Assembly (NCBI RefSeq): GCF_000143415.4
Contig: NW_003314274.1
Coordinates: 277,185-341,184, forward strand
Direction: 5' to 3'
Origin: Selaginella moellendorffii
Lineage: Eukaryota > Streptophyta > Lycopodiopsida > Selaginellales > Selaginellaceae
Length of the DNA: 64,000 bases
This document shows positions 12,374 through 23,837 of this stretch, in pieces (the stretch's first letter is position 1; each line of letters begins with the position of its first letter). The notes under the pieces were generated by a model that was not told the DNA's origin, searched no databases, and saw nothing but the letters and a program-made list of their open reading frames with translations. A program made the position numbers and the translations under genes.

Positions 12374-13077
12374 GAATTAATATAAATATATAAAGATAAA
12401 AAAGAGTGTATAATAAAATATAACCTTAAATTTTCTAAAATTAATTTTGAATTAGAAAATTAATTTAATGGTCTTTATTTATCTATATAGTTCCAAACTA
12501 AATATTAAAAAAACATTTCGATGAATAATGAACTTAATAACCTAGATTGTATACATCCATATAGTTCTAATTTTAGCTTTTAAAAATATATTTTAAAATA
12601 TATATTCTATATTCTAATTTATAATTAATTAAACAAATAATATTATTTTAATTACTGTCATGAGTGCATGGAATATGGAAATGAAATTAAAAATATGTAT
12701 ATTTAATTTGCCCCAAAACTTTAGCTTATATACAGGAGCAAGTGGTTTGAATTGAAATACATCTAATAATTAGTAAAATCTTACAATATTATTATTAATA
12801 TATAACATTATAATACACTTAAACATTAAATCATCCCCTCCTCTAAGAAGGATAGAAGGCAATTAGTGTTCTTTAGTTGATAGGTCAAAATTTGCAGGAA
12901 CATCAAGAGGAAGCACTAGTGGACCTATAAGTGGTGCAAATTATTTTTTATCTGTTTGTATGAAATGCTTCAGTCATTGCATAACAATTTTTAGAAGATC
13001 AGTCTATTCAAAATTATGTTGAACCTCATAAACTTGTAGTCCAACTTGCTGCATGTAATGCATATGTTTTTACCAGT
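12374..13077. other. AT-rich 5' flank of the SPH-like gene, then unclassified sequence
   Basis: Very AT-rich DNA to about 12,830 probably includes the promoter of the minus-strand SPH-like gene, though no single TATA box can be singled out. From 12,840 to 13,077 the composition is more mixed and no homology to other parts of the window was found. L2-type LTR sequence begins at 13,078. Confidence 0.4.
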
Positions 13078-13692
13078 GTGACCAAGGAAGGTTATACCCA
13101 CGTGTTAGGTGATGATATATCCATTGAGGAATTCAAGGTTAAAGTGAATATGAACAGATAAGTGGGATAATTTGGTGACGTGTTTAAGAGCCAATTCTAG
13201 CTCCTCTAGGAGATTGAATGGTCAATGCTCCCAATCCAAGTGTGGGTGGCACTATCTACTTGGATACCTATAGTGGCTCGTTGGAACCTCACTCTAGCCA
13301 CATGGCTAGGGCACCTAAAGGCGGAAGGTCGGGAGAGTACCCACAAGGCTTATATAGGGCCATAGTGTTTTAAAATGTTGTCCCAAAGTCCTGCACTAAG
13401 GAAAAGAAGAGGAGTAGTCCTTTTGTGTGGTAACCAAGGATGTAGTCATATGGCAAGGAAGTCCTAGAGGCTAGTGGGGCATAATGGTTGGGCCTATTAG
13501 CCTTGACTTAGTGGTAGTGTTGGCGAACATGGCGATGGACGGAAAGGGAGTTAGTGTGGGCTGAAAAAGGGATATTGGGGAAGGTTGTTCTCTATATGTA
13601 TAGATATCCTAAGGAATGATCACTCATGGACGGATGGCCTAATCTTGGAGAGATGGGATTGTGATATAAGTGGTGTTGGATCACTAGTGTGA
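13078..13692 (+). mobile_element. L2-type LTR, left segment, interrupted by L3 and TRIM-A DNA
   Basis: The sequence from TGACCAAGGAAGG onward matches the L2 LTR at about 20,870-21,490. It breaks off at about 13,690, where L3 sequence begins. The L2 match resumes at 16,989 and runs to the LTR edge at 17,241. Two blocks of one LTR therefore flank about 3.3 kb of inserted DNA. Strand is given by comparison with the primer-site side of the intact L2 element. Confidence 0.75.
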
Positions 13693-14541
13693 TTATCGCG
13701 AATGTAACTTCGGGTATCGAAAGTTATCTATCGGATAGTCCTTATGGACACTTTCCTTATTGCCACGACGGCAGGAGGTCGGTATTACTAGACCCTTTAT
13801 TAGTCCCTTTATTAGTCCCTCTTGTGCTAGTGGAGTTAATTGGTATTTTGAGTGTACTTAGACCGGATGAGCATAAGGACAGAATTTCTATATGCTATTA
13901 GTTAAACATACTTAGCTTAGTAAGGAGTTCCCATCTCATTTTATCTTGCACTTGTTAGTGACAAGAACCCTCGCGTATTGAGATTAGTCCTTCAATATCA
14001 CTATATGATAGCTTACCATGTTTGCTAAACACCCTCGCTATCATGCCCTTTGTATTAGTCTCATTTTGGTCTTAAATGCTATTTATGGAAAGTGTTTAGA
14101 TTTGCTCATTTGGCATATCTACAGAATGTAGAGATTGGCCTGAACACAATGGTGTTCATCCTATGTCCAAATTCGCATTCTAGCCCTATTCCATAATTAG
14201 TAAATTTCAAGCTTGTCCCAAAGACTAACTCCTAATACTAAGGGAGGCTTGGGGTGAAAGCCCAAAGTGTGTGTTCCTCAAGGGGGGGGGGGGGTTCTAA
14301 ATGTATAATAGGGATAGTGGGTAGGTTGGGCATGGCCGACCAACTTGAGGCATAGTCTAGCTCTCACTTGCGTGTCTATCTTTGTTCTGCATCCGGCTTG
14401 GGTCTAAGCCCAAGCTCCACCCCATGCTAGCTGGTGGAGTACCTATATCTTTGTGTTAGGCCACCGGTATGCTAAAATAGCACCAAACTCTGTTTCGCTC
14501 CGTTTTGTATGCTAGTCTGTAGCACACATGGTTTTTACCCT

Positions 14542-14570
14542 TTATCCTATGGTGATTTACCATAGGATAA
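14542..14570. repeat. Perfect 12-bp-arm palindrome
   Basis: Arms TTATCCTATGGT and ACCATAGGATAA flank a 5-nt loop. The same palindrome occurs inverted at 16,243-16,271 in the second inverted-repeat set. Confidence 0.95.
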
Positions 14571-14732
14571 CACCACGAAGCGCTCTTTGTGCCACGTGAC
14601 AGATGCCACATGTCACATGCCACATGTCCAAAGGATAGTGGTGTGGAACCTGAGGTTAAGGGCCTTGGGCCACTGAACGAAAGAACGGTGCCAAACTCCC
14701 AAGCATGGAGCCAAGGAGTGAGGGAACCGAAC

Positions 14733-15375
14733 CATGGAGCAACTCCCGAGCATACAGCCCAAGGAGCGAAGGGACAAAATTCCGGAGCGACTTGGAACAG
14801 TTCTGGAGCAAACACCATCCTAATGCCAGGACCAACACGCAAAATGGAGCCAAATGGAGTTTGGCGCTATTTTGGTATATCGGTGGCCTAACGTGAGGAC
14901 ATGGGTACTCCACTAGCTAGCATGGAATGGAACTTGGGCTTAGACCCAAGCCGGACGCAGAACAAGGATAGGCACACAAGTGGGAGCTAGACTATGCCTT
15001 AGGTTGGTCAGCCATGCCCAACCTACCCACTATCCCTACTATACATTTAGAACCCATGGAGCAACTCCCGAGCATACAGCCCAAGGAGCGAAGGGACAAA
15101 ATTCCGGAGCGACTTGGAACAGTTCTGGAGCAAACACCATCCTAATGCCAGGACCAACACGCAAAATGGAGCCAAATGGAGTTTGGCGCTATTTTGGTAT
15201 ATTGGTGGCCTAACGTGAGGACATGGGTACTCCACTAGCTAGCATGGAATGGAACTTGGGCTTAGACCCAAGCCAGACGCAGAACAAGGACAGGCACACA
15301 AGTGGGAGCTAGACTATGCCTCAGGTTGGTCAGCCATGCCCAACCTACCCACTATCCCTACTATACATTTAGAAC
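14733..15375 (+). repeat. Direct tandem duplication, period 322 bp, two copies
   Basis: Sequence starting at CATGGAGCAACTCCCGAG (14,733) is repeated from 15,055. Only a few differences are visible (for example TATCGG/TATTGG, GGATAGG/GGACAGG, CCTTAGG/CCTCAGG), mostly transitions. It creates duplicated open frames that are not genes. Confidence 0.92.
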
Positions 15376-16242
15376 CCCCCCCCCCCCCCCCCTTGAGGAC
15401 ATGCTTTGGGCTTTCACCCCAAGCCTCCCTTAGTATTAGGAGTTAGTCTTTGGGACAAGCTTGAAATTTACTAATTATGGAATAGCGCTAGAATGTGAAT
15501 TTGGACACAGGATGAACACCATTATGTTCAGGCCAATCTCTACATTCTATAAATATGCCAAATGAGCAAATCTAAACACTTTCCATAAATAGCATTTAGG
15601 ACCGAAATGAGACTAACACAAAGGGCATGATAGCCAGGGTGTTTGGCAGACATGGTAAGCTATCATGTAGCGATATTGAGGGACCAATCTCAATATGCGA
15701 GGGTTCTTGTCAAGCCAGTGCAAGACAGAGCAAAAAAGAACTTAAAAGCCAGGCCAAGTATGCCTGGCTCAATAGACACTTAAGAATTCCTTCCTTATGC
15801 TCATCCGGCCAAGTACAGATGCAAAGTCTAGTTTACTAACACTTGAACAAGAGGGACTAATAAAGGGTCCAGCAATACTAACCTCCTGCCATCGTGGTAG
15901 TAAGGTAAGAGTGTCCGTAAGGACTAGTCGACAGGTAACTTTCGATACCCGAAGTCACATGCGCGACATAGTCCTGACATTGGGATGCTAGTTGCTCTAG
16001 GAATGTTCCAAGTCACTCCATGCTCTTGTCCCTTTGTTCCTTGGGCTGTATGCTTGGGAGTTGCTCCGTGGTCCAGTTTCGTCACTCCTTGGCTCCATGC
16101 TTGGGAGTTTGGCACCATTCCTTCATTCAGTGGCCAAGGCCCTGAACCTTGGGTTCCACACCACTGTTGTATGGACATATGGCATGTGATATGTGGCATA
16201 TAACATGTGGCACATGGAGGGTTTAGGTTCTACTTTGTGGTG

Positions 16243-16271
16243 TTATCCTATGGTAAATCACCATAGGATAA
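16243..16271. repeat. Second copy of the 12-bp-arm palindrome
   Basis: This is the inverted counterpart of 14,542-14,570 in the L3 complex, with both arms intact. Confidence 0.9.
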
Positions 16272-16310
16272 AGGGTAAAAACCACATGCGCTACATTCTC
16301 TAATACCAAC

Positions 16311-16988
16311 TGTAGCGCATTCTATCTCTCTCCTCTTAAGTTAACTAGAAAAGGGGCAATTGCTTGATGAGCGAGCCCTTAATGGCTATTTTATCCCCAT
16401 TTATTCCCTAAGGTTCCAAGGATCCACAATGACAGTATATCCAAATCTCATCCCATGATCACATGTGCTACACTCACCTCCCCTTCAGAGATGTTAATGT
16501 CTTCATTGACTATTGACTAACAACCCTTACTGAGTAAGCCAAGAGGAACCAACACCTCTATTTCCGCACTAAATCTACCAATCCTTCCATTGTGTAGACC
16601 AGCTATTTCATGTGAGGCAACTAGTCATCCACTCGTATCGCAGTCCCATGGTGGATACCTTCGTCTGTGGATACTCCACACAAGAGGAAGGACATATGCA
16701 TGGATGCCCAATACATACGATTTCAAATTTAGGGGTAGGAATATACCTTGCTTAAGGGTATATTATACTTTTAAGTAGCCACTAATCAATAGGAATTGAA
16801 CTCGTGCCATTTTCTCTGATACCAACTATACTGCACCCTATTTCTCTCCCCTTAAGCCAACTAGAAAAGGGGTAATTGTTTGATGAGAGAGCCCTTAGTG
16901 GCTATTTTATCCCCATTTATCCCCCAAGGTTCCAAGGATCCACAGTGACAGTATATTCAAATCTCATCCCATGATCATATGTGCTACA
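16311..16988 (-). mobile_element. TRIM-A, miniature LTR retrotransposon
   Basis: Two direct repeats of 162 bp (16,311-16,472 and 16,827-16,988) flank 354 bp of non-coding DNA. The left copy runs TGTAGCGC...GTGCTACA, a proper TG...CA LTR with short inverted ends. On the minus strand the repeat ending at 16,827 is followed directly by GTTGGTATCAGAGA, the initiator-Met tRNA primer-site consensus. The other LTR is preceded by the purine tract GAAGGGGAGGTGAG. A second primer-site-like sequence lies left of the first LTR (about 16,293-16,310), which suggests a former tandem LTR-interior-LTR arrangement. There is no coding capacity, as expected for TRIM elements. Confidence 0.85.
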
Positions 16989-17241
16989 ATGATAAAGGTA
17001 AAGGGCACAGCTTTGGCATAATTGGCTGATATGTCAATGGTACTTTTGGGTGTCAGTCATAGGATCCGATACATGAAACACTTGGACCAAGTGTAAAGGT
17101 TGAATGGCATGAATGCCATTCTTAGGGTTAATAAGTCCCCAAGTCTGGAATAGGATTTATAGAGGTTGTGAGTGAGACTCCTCTAAGTGGTAAAAGGTGT
17201 GGTTAAGTGACTAAAATAGAATGGAAAATTTAGTTGTTTAC
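16989..17241 (+). mobile_element. L2-type LTR, right segment
   Basis: This continues the L2 LTR broken at 13,690 and ends at 17,241 with the TTTAGTTGTTTACA-type LTR edge. It corresponds to 21,500-21,746 in the solo L2 copy. Confidence 0.75.
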
Positions 17242-17716
17242 ATGACGTTCTTGTCAATACATACTTGAGTTTAGACATAGGACGAACACCATTATGTTCA
17301 GGACAATCTCTACATTCCATAGATATGCCAAATGAGCAATCTAGACACTTTTCATAAATAACATTTAGGACTGGAATAAGACTAACACAAAGGGGATGAT
17401 GCGAGGGTGTTTGGCAAACACAGTAGGCTATCATTTAGCAAATATTGAAGGATGAAGCTCAATATCGTGGGGGTTCTTGATAGTAGCAAGTGCAAATCAA
17501 TGATAGGAGTAAACCAAGCTGACTATGCTCAACAAAAAACACATAAGGTTCCTACTTTATGTTTATTTGATTTAAGTGCACAGTTTCTCAAATAGCTTAA
17601 GTGGGAATTGATAACAAGTCCAACAATATTGACCTCCTGCCGTTGTGATAGTAAGGAAAAAATATCTAAAAGGACTAGCCGACAAATAACTTTCGATACC
17701 CAAAGTCACATTTGCG
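17242..17716 (-). mobile_element. L3 fragment
   Basis: This is a diverged copy of the L3 block (GGACGAACACCATTATGTTC..., then CTTTCGATACCC and a GCGACA end), oriented like the inverted arm at 15,440-15,973. It abuts the L2 LTR edge on its left. Confidence 0.7.
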
Positions 17717-17948
17717 ACACTACAACACTTGATATGGTTCTTTCCACTGAGCAAAGAGTTCATTAAACAAACAATATACCATAAGATTGGGAAAGGTCAA
17801 TATAAGGTCATCCACTTTGTTATAAATCATAAATTTTCTTTTTCCAATTACCAACTTACCTCATCTTTCCGACCACCTTTGCCTTGGCTTCAATTAAGTT
17901 CCTTTACCAAAGTTCACACTTATTATACCAACTCCTAATTTGACCTAC

Positions 17949-18991
17949 TATAAGGAACCAACTCCTCAAGGTGTTGAAGACTAAAGTATCCCTAAAACCA
18001 CAACCAGAATGATAAAGAGTTCATTGGATGAGGCCGAGTCCAAAATCGAGTCCAAGACCGACTCTAAGACTTGGTTTGAGACCGAGTTCGAGATCGAGTC
18101 CAAAACCGAGTTCAAAATCGAGTCTGAGATCCAAAATTGGGTTTGAGACCAAGTCCAAGATCGAGTCTGAAACTGAGTTCGAAGTCGGGTCTGACGAGAT
18201 CAAGTCTAAAATCAAGTCCAAGACTGAGTCCGAATACTAATATATATCATGGGGTGAAATCCCAAAGCAATTATCTCCCACGGGGGGGGCCGTAGGGGGC
18301 TCTAAAAGTACAATAAGGATAGTGAGGTTTAGGAACTAGTCTTGAAGGAACTATCCAGTGAACTAACTTGAGGTTGGGACTAGGGGTTAAGGGCTTTGGA
18401 TAGGAGTGAGCATGGACTTAGGTGGTGCCAGAGAGGCCACCCAAAGAAGTAATCAAGAGTAACTCCCAGTCCCAGAAGGGAAACCGACTGCGGTGCTCTT
18501 AACTCATGTGGAGTGGTGTGCCACTTAAGTACCATGTGGCTTATTAGTCATCACTCCTTCCTAGGTGCTTGGGCCTTCCCTTTGGGATGGAAGTGGGGGA
18601 GTGGGGGAATTAGGCCACAGTGTTTCCCCCTGGGTCTTGAAGTAAAACATGCACCTAAAGCTTGGGAGTTAGAGGGTCTCATGTTTAAGTCTTGTTGTAC
18701 TATGGGATATTAAGATCTAGAGGCTTCGTGTGCTTAGTTATTTATGCTTACAGAGAGTGTAACCAAAACTTAAGTCTAATCTAACATAAAGAGGGGGATA
18801 AAATGAGAATTTGGGAATTCATGGATGGATGGCTAACACTCCGTTACTCATGTAGTTAATAGCTGAAACCAAGTAGGAGATAGTACAATAGGTGGGAACC
18901 TTGGCAAGGGAATTTAATTAAGGCCAAAGTAATGGTGGTTAGATAAATGAGGTAAGCTAGTAAATTGGAAAGGAAAAATTTATGGGTTACA
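17949..18991 (+). mobile_element. 5' L1 LTR of chromovirus 'C' (plus copy)
   Basis: The LTR runs from TATAAGGAACCAACTCC (degraded TGTAA start) to GGGTTACA and is about 1,043 bp. It contains a hexamer-type tandem array (about 18,025-18,240). A degraded initiator-Met primer site (TTTGATACTAGAG) follows at 18,992-19,006, which fixes the orientation and the identity as a 5' LTR. Confidence 0.82.
18025..18240. repeat. Hexamer-based tandem array inside the L1 LTR
   Basis: Degenerate units of the GAGTCC/GAGACC type repeat across about 215 bp and are open in several frames on both strands. Equivalent arrays occur in the other L1 and L2 LTRs at different lengths. Confidence 0.9.
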
Positions 18992-19050
18992 ATTTGATAC
19001 TAGAGTCTTTCCCTCAATTTTAGTGAAGGATAGAGGTGGATTGTTAAAAG

Positions 19051-20157
19051 ATGACTAAGGCAGGGCATAAAAGAACCAAGGTGGAGATGAAACCCCCTTT
19101 GAAACTGGAGCCTTTAGTCAAACAAAAAGCTATAGATGAAGAATCCTTATATAATAAGGACTTCAGTGAGGAAACTCTTAAACATGAGTTTGATGAGGAG
19201 GTTCTATCGTCCAAGGCTTGATTGAATGTTCTAGAAGAACAATTCCCACAGACCAATGCCTTGCTAAAGACCCTTATATGCCAGCTAAAGTGTGACAAAA
19301 AACAAAAGAAAAAGCAAAAGACTATAAATGCTAGCAGTATAAAAGGCATAGACCCTTTGGTGAGGATTGAGGTAGAACGAAACAAGGTAAAACAAACCAA
19401 AGTAATATCAATCTCTCAAACAATTCCTAAGTACAAACCAAAGCCCCCATCAATCTTTAAAGGAGTGAATGACTATAAAGTGGTGGAGGATTTATTTTAT
19501 GATATAATCCGAGTATTATGGTTACCAAGCTCAGAAAAGGTTTTATGTGCAAAACCATATTTAGCAGATAACGATAAGTCTTGATGGAGAACAACAAAGG
19601 CTAATGAAGGATTTGTGGCCACTTAAGAAGTCATGAAGGTGAGGATATATGCAATTTATGTTCTTCCGAATGCTAATTTGCACCTAAGGAATGAGTTGAG
19701 TGAGCTAAAGTAGACAAGAACCATTCAAAAATATATCAATGGGTTTATGGCCAAAAGGATCCTTATCACAAATATAAACCACATGGATGTGTGTCATATC
19801 TTCATATTAGGCTTATAGACTTGGGCTCGGGGCAAGGTGATGCCAACCAACTAAAAGGAAGGATTGGATATAGCTATTAAGATGTATTTCAATGATAACT
19901 TGTGAAAGGGGAACACAACGAAGTTAGGGTCTATGTTTAGCAAAGGAGCCAACCAAGGGGGACATATGGAAAAGGGAAATTCTAGAAAAGTTTTTCTAAG
20001 AATGAATCCTTAGGGTTTTAGAAAGGTAGATCCAGTGGCCAGTGAGCAAGTAAGTGGGGGAGTCAGATGAAGTCTAAACTAAGGTACATGATCTAGTCCC
20101 TAGCACAAAGTTACTCATGTAATGAGTAACTTTGGTAAAGAGTCATCTGCGACACAA
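19051..20157 (+). pseudogene. Decayed gag of chromovirus 'C'
   Basis: The frame begins MTKAGHKRTKVEMK at 19,051 and is broken by several stops (for example in place of the Trp before WRTTKANEG) and by lost downstream frame. Recognisable blocks are VKQKAIDEESL, a Lys-rich stretch KKQKKKQK, IPKYKPKPPSIFKGVNDYK and YLADND...WRTTKANEG. The gene matches the copy at 9,640-10,700. It would encode the capsid/nucleocapsid polyprotein. It is interrupted at 20,157 by the solo L2 LTR. Confidence 0.8.
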
Positions 20158-21746
20158 ATCTTTAAGCCTAAAAGTGGAGTAGAAAGGGTGCCACATGGTA
20201 GTGGTCGAAGTAGATGTCCAACAAACATAACATGTTTGGACCAAAGGCTCTTACTTGGAAAGTTGAAAGTGGGAGTGGAACTCCAAACAAAGTGCTCAAA
20301 GGATGAGAATGAAGCAATCAATGAATGAGCCTCTAAAAAGGGATACAAGAAAGACTGACATATGGAAGTGTCAAGAATGAGTCTAGAAAAGAGTCTAAGA
20401 AGAGGTCCAAGATGGAGTCCAAGAAAAAGTTCAAGATGGAGTCCGATATGGACCCAAAATAGAGTCTAAGATGGAGTCTAAGATGGAGTCCGATATGGAC
20501 CTGAGATGGACCCAATATGGACCCGAGATGGAGTCCAATATGGAGTCCGATATGGACCCAAGATGGACCCGATATGGACCCGATATGGACCTGAGATGGA
20601 GTCTGATATGGATCCGAGATAGAGTTCGAGATGGACATGATGTGGAGTCTTAAGTCGAGCCCAAGATGGACTTGAGATGGAGTCCAAGATGGACTCGAAA
20701 CCGAGACTGAGATTGAGTCTGAGATCGAGATTGAGTTTGTGACTGAGACCAAGTTCAAGTCCAAGTCCAAGGGTGAAAGCCCAAAGTGATTATCTCCCAG
20801 ACCTTAGGGTTTGGTGAGCTCCAAAAGTATAATAGAGGGATGACTCTAGTGAAGCTAGTTTGGCCAGGAAAGGCCAATGTGACCAAGGAAGGTTATACCC
20901 ATATGTTAGATGATGATATAATCATTGAAAAATCCAAGGCTAGAGTGAATATGGACAAACAAGTGGGATCACTTGATGAAGTGTTCAAAAGTCAACTCTA
21001 GCTCCCCCAAGAGATCGAATGGTTGATATTCCCAATCCAAGTGTGGGTGGCATTACCTACATGGATACTTGGCATGGCTCATTGGAACTTTGTTTTAGCC
21101 ATATAAGTAAGGCACCTAAGGGTAAAAGGTGGGGAAAGTACCTACGAGGTTTGCGTAGGGCCACAAATGTCATCCCAAAATCCGAGACTATGGAAAGGAA
21201 GAAGATAGTGTAGTGACCAAGGATATGGTCACATAGTAAGGAAGTCCTAAAGGTTAGTTGGATTTAGTGGTCAGGCCTTTAGGCCTTGATCCAGTGGCAG
21301 TGTTGGCAAGTACGACTGTGAATGGAGAGAGACTTGGTTGGAATATAAAAAGGGATATTGGGGAAGGGTGTTCCTTATGTCTTTGGGCATCCTAAGGGTG
21401 CTAAGGTGTGGTCAAGGGATGACCACTCATTGATAAATAGCCCAATCTTTGAGAAACGAGATTGTGATGCAAGTGGTCTTGGACTACTGATGTGGCAAGG
21501 GTGAATAGATATGGCCTTAGTGTAATGGGTTGATATATCAACAGCATCTTTGGGTATTGATTATTGAATCAAACACATGGAGCATGAGGACTAAGTGCAA
21601 AGGCTAAGTGGTATAGATGCCATTCATGAGGTTAACATGTCCCTAAATCTTAAATAGGATTTACAGAGGTTGTAAGTGAAACTCTTCCAAATGGTCAAGG
21701 GTGTGGTTAAGTGACTAAGGTAGAATGGAAAAATTAGTCGCTTACA
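20158..21746 (+). mobile_element. Solo L2-type LTR inserted in chromovirus 'C'
   Basis: The LTR runs TGCGACACAAATC...GTCGCTTACA, 1,589 bp, with a tandem array at about 20,370-20,770. It splits the C element. The left flank GGTAAAGAGTCATC and right flank TCATTTGTGATATC can be rejoined to match uninterrupted C sequence on the opposite strand at about 25,236-25,262. A TCATC/TCATT duplication is likely, though two extra A bases sit at the right end. No internal region or second LTR is present, hence a solo LTR. Confidence 0.8.
20370..20770. repeat. Tandem array in the solo L2 LTR
   Basis: Imperfect 12-18 bp units of the GATGGAGTCCGATATGGACC type grade into GAGATTGAGT hexamer-like units near the right edge. 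Confidence 0.9.
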
Positions 21747-23835
21747 AATCATTTGTGATATCTACTAACCCTCCAAGGGAAACTCAAAGATAGTTTTGTT
21801 AAGATCTTTATTGACATGGATGCTTTAGATAATTTTGTAGCTATAAGCATAGTTCGACAAGCTTAACTAATGGAGCAGTGGCTGAGAGAACTAAGGACTC
21901 TAGATTTTTTTCAAGGTAGCCAAACCACTAATGAGGTACATTAACAAGTAAAAGTCAAAGTACAAACATAGAAAGTGGATATGAATTTCACCATTTTGGA
22001 CATAATAAGATTTAACATGATCTTTGGAGATGAGTTCAATAGGTTTGTGGTGGGCTTGCACAAACAAGGTAGGAACCTAGTGGTATTGGCGCATGTTTGA
22101 GGAAAATGATTTAGGGTGCAAGCTCTGAATCTAAGTGAATACCTAAGGAAAACAATCTAGGGTGAAGGCTTAAGATCTAAAGGTAGGGCAATATAAAGCC
22201 AAAGACTTCTACTTAAACCTAGTGTTTATAAAAAGACTACTCATTAAAGGAACCAAAGCAGCATTTTTAAGCTTACTTCCAATAGGGAGTGACAAAAACA
22301 CAAGAACATAGGAAGTACTTTTGGTAATCTATTGGGTGTTAAACCAATTTCGAGATACTATGCTAGAGGAGTTACCAGTGGGGTTACCCTCTGCATAACT
22401 AATAGAATATAAGATCGAGCTAGTCAAGAGTGTTAAAATGGTGATTCATCCCCCTATCAATTGAACAAAAAAGAACTTGAAAAGCTCAAGCACCAACTTG
22501 AGAAATTAATGAATAAAGGGTATGTTAGGTTGAGAAAGTTGCCATATGGGGCACTAGTATTATTTATGAAAAAGAAAGATGGCTATATACACATATGTAT
22601 AGACTACCAGTTGCTCAACTAGTATATAAATAAGAACAAATACACTTTACCAAGGATTGAGGACTTGTTTGATAATTTGGAAAATGCAAAATACTTTTTA
22701 AGGATTGACCTAAGTTCAAAATATTATTAGATCAGGGTAGCAAAAGATGATGTCAAAAGAACAACTTGTGGAACAAGATATGGAAGCTTTGAGTTTCTAG
22801 TGATGGCCTTTGAGTTGTGCAATGCACCGGCAATGTTCTTGGCATTAATAAACCACATTTTTGTACCCTATCTAGATCACTTTGTAATCATCTATATTGA
22901 TAACATCCTAATCTATAACAAGACGCTAAAGCAGTATGCTAAACACTTGGCGAAGGTGTTTGAGAAACTAAGGAACGCAAGTTGTATGCTAAAAAGAGTA
23001 AATGTGACTTTGCTTAACAAGAGATAAAGTTTCTCCAGCATATGGTGGCAAAGACAGGCTCAAAGTGGACCCTAAAAAGGTCTAAGCAATCCAGCAATGG
23101 GAACGATCATTAAATATACATGAGTTAAGGTGTTTTTGGGGATATGCAACTACTACCGAAAGTTTATCAAACACTATTCAAAAGTAACCCTACTTTTAAC
23201 GAACGAAACAGAGAAAAACGAAGATGGTATAAATAGTGGAATGCAAAATGGCATTTGTCCATCTCAAAGGGAAATTGAGGAAGACTCCTGTGTTGGCATT
23301 ATTTGATAGTAAGGACTTTGAAGTAGAAATGGATGCTTCAGAATTTGCATTGAGCATAGTTTTAAAGTAAAATAACCACCCAATGGCATTCTTCTCAAAA
23401 AAGTTTGATAAGACTCAGCGAAAGTGGCATGTCTATAAAAAGGAATTGTTTGTAGTGGTCAAAGCACTCAAGGAATGACAACACTACATTGGGAGACACT
23501 GGTATATATGGATAATATGGCAACAAAACACTTATCACAACCTGACCTATGAGGAAAACAAAGTTAGTGACCAATGCTTTAGCCAAGTTTGATTGTGAGA
23601 TTCTGTATCCTAGGAAGAGCATTATTATAATAAATGTGCTAAGTCAAAAAGCAAATTTAAAGTTGGTGATATCCAGTGAGACAACCACCTTTTGGGACAA
23701 TGTGCAGATAACGTATGAGGACGATGGTCTAGCATAAGAAGTGTGGCTAAGGAACCAAGACGTGGCTCATTAAAGAGGCAAGCCGCGTATAGAAGAAAAA
23801 ATAAGTTATGTGGAACGTAATGAACATCTTCTTTT
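21747..23835 (+). pseudogene. Decayed pol (protease, reverse transcriptase, RNase H) of chromovirus 'C', plus copy
   Basis: Blocks in order are a degraded protease region near 21,810-21,870 (DNFVAISIVRQ preserved, catalytic DSG altered), then RT with [35 protein letters not shown] and the active-site block IIYIDNILIYNK (about 22,880-22,915). RNase H blocks follow (MDASEFAL..., TNALAKFDCEILY at about 23,330-23,620). The catalytic YIDD is YIDN here. There are numerous stops and frameshifts. It ends at about 23,835 against an inverted copy of the same gene, before the integrase. Confidence 0.85.
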
Positions 23836-23837
23836 TT

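Larger units (their letters stand above)
13693..16300. mobile_element. L3 repeat complex with two sets of inverted repeats
   Basis: The block 13,693-14,500 begins near TATCGCG and contains the CTTCGGGTATCGAAAG motif. It recurs inverted at about 15,190-15,973. A second block, 14,520-14,820, recurs inverted at about 15,990-16,300. The order is a-b, then a-inverted, then b-inverted, so it is not one simple palindrome. Poly-G (14,282-14,294) and poly-C (15,375-15,392) tracts occupy equivalent positions in the inverted arms. A further diverged copy lies at 17,242-17,716. No protein domain was seen. L3 is probably a non-autonomous LTR-type family with end TGTCGC. Confidence 0.65.

Noticed and set aside
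18021-18240. Two overlapping opposite open frames
   Set aside because: They are artefacts of the tandem array in the L1 LTR.
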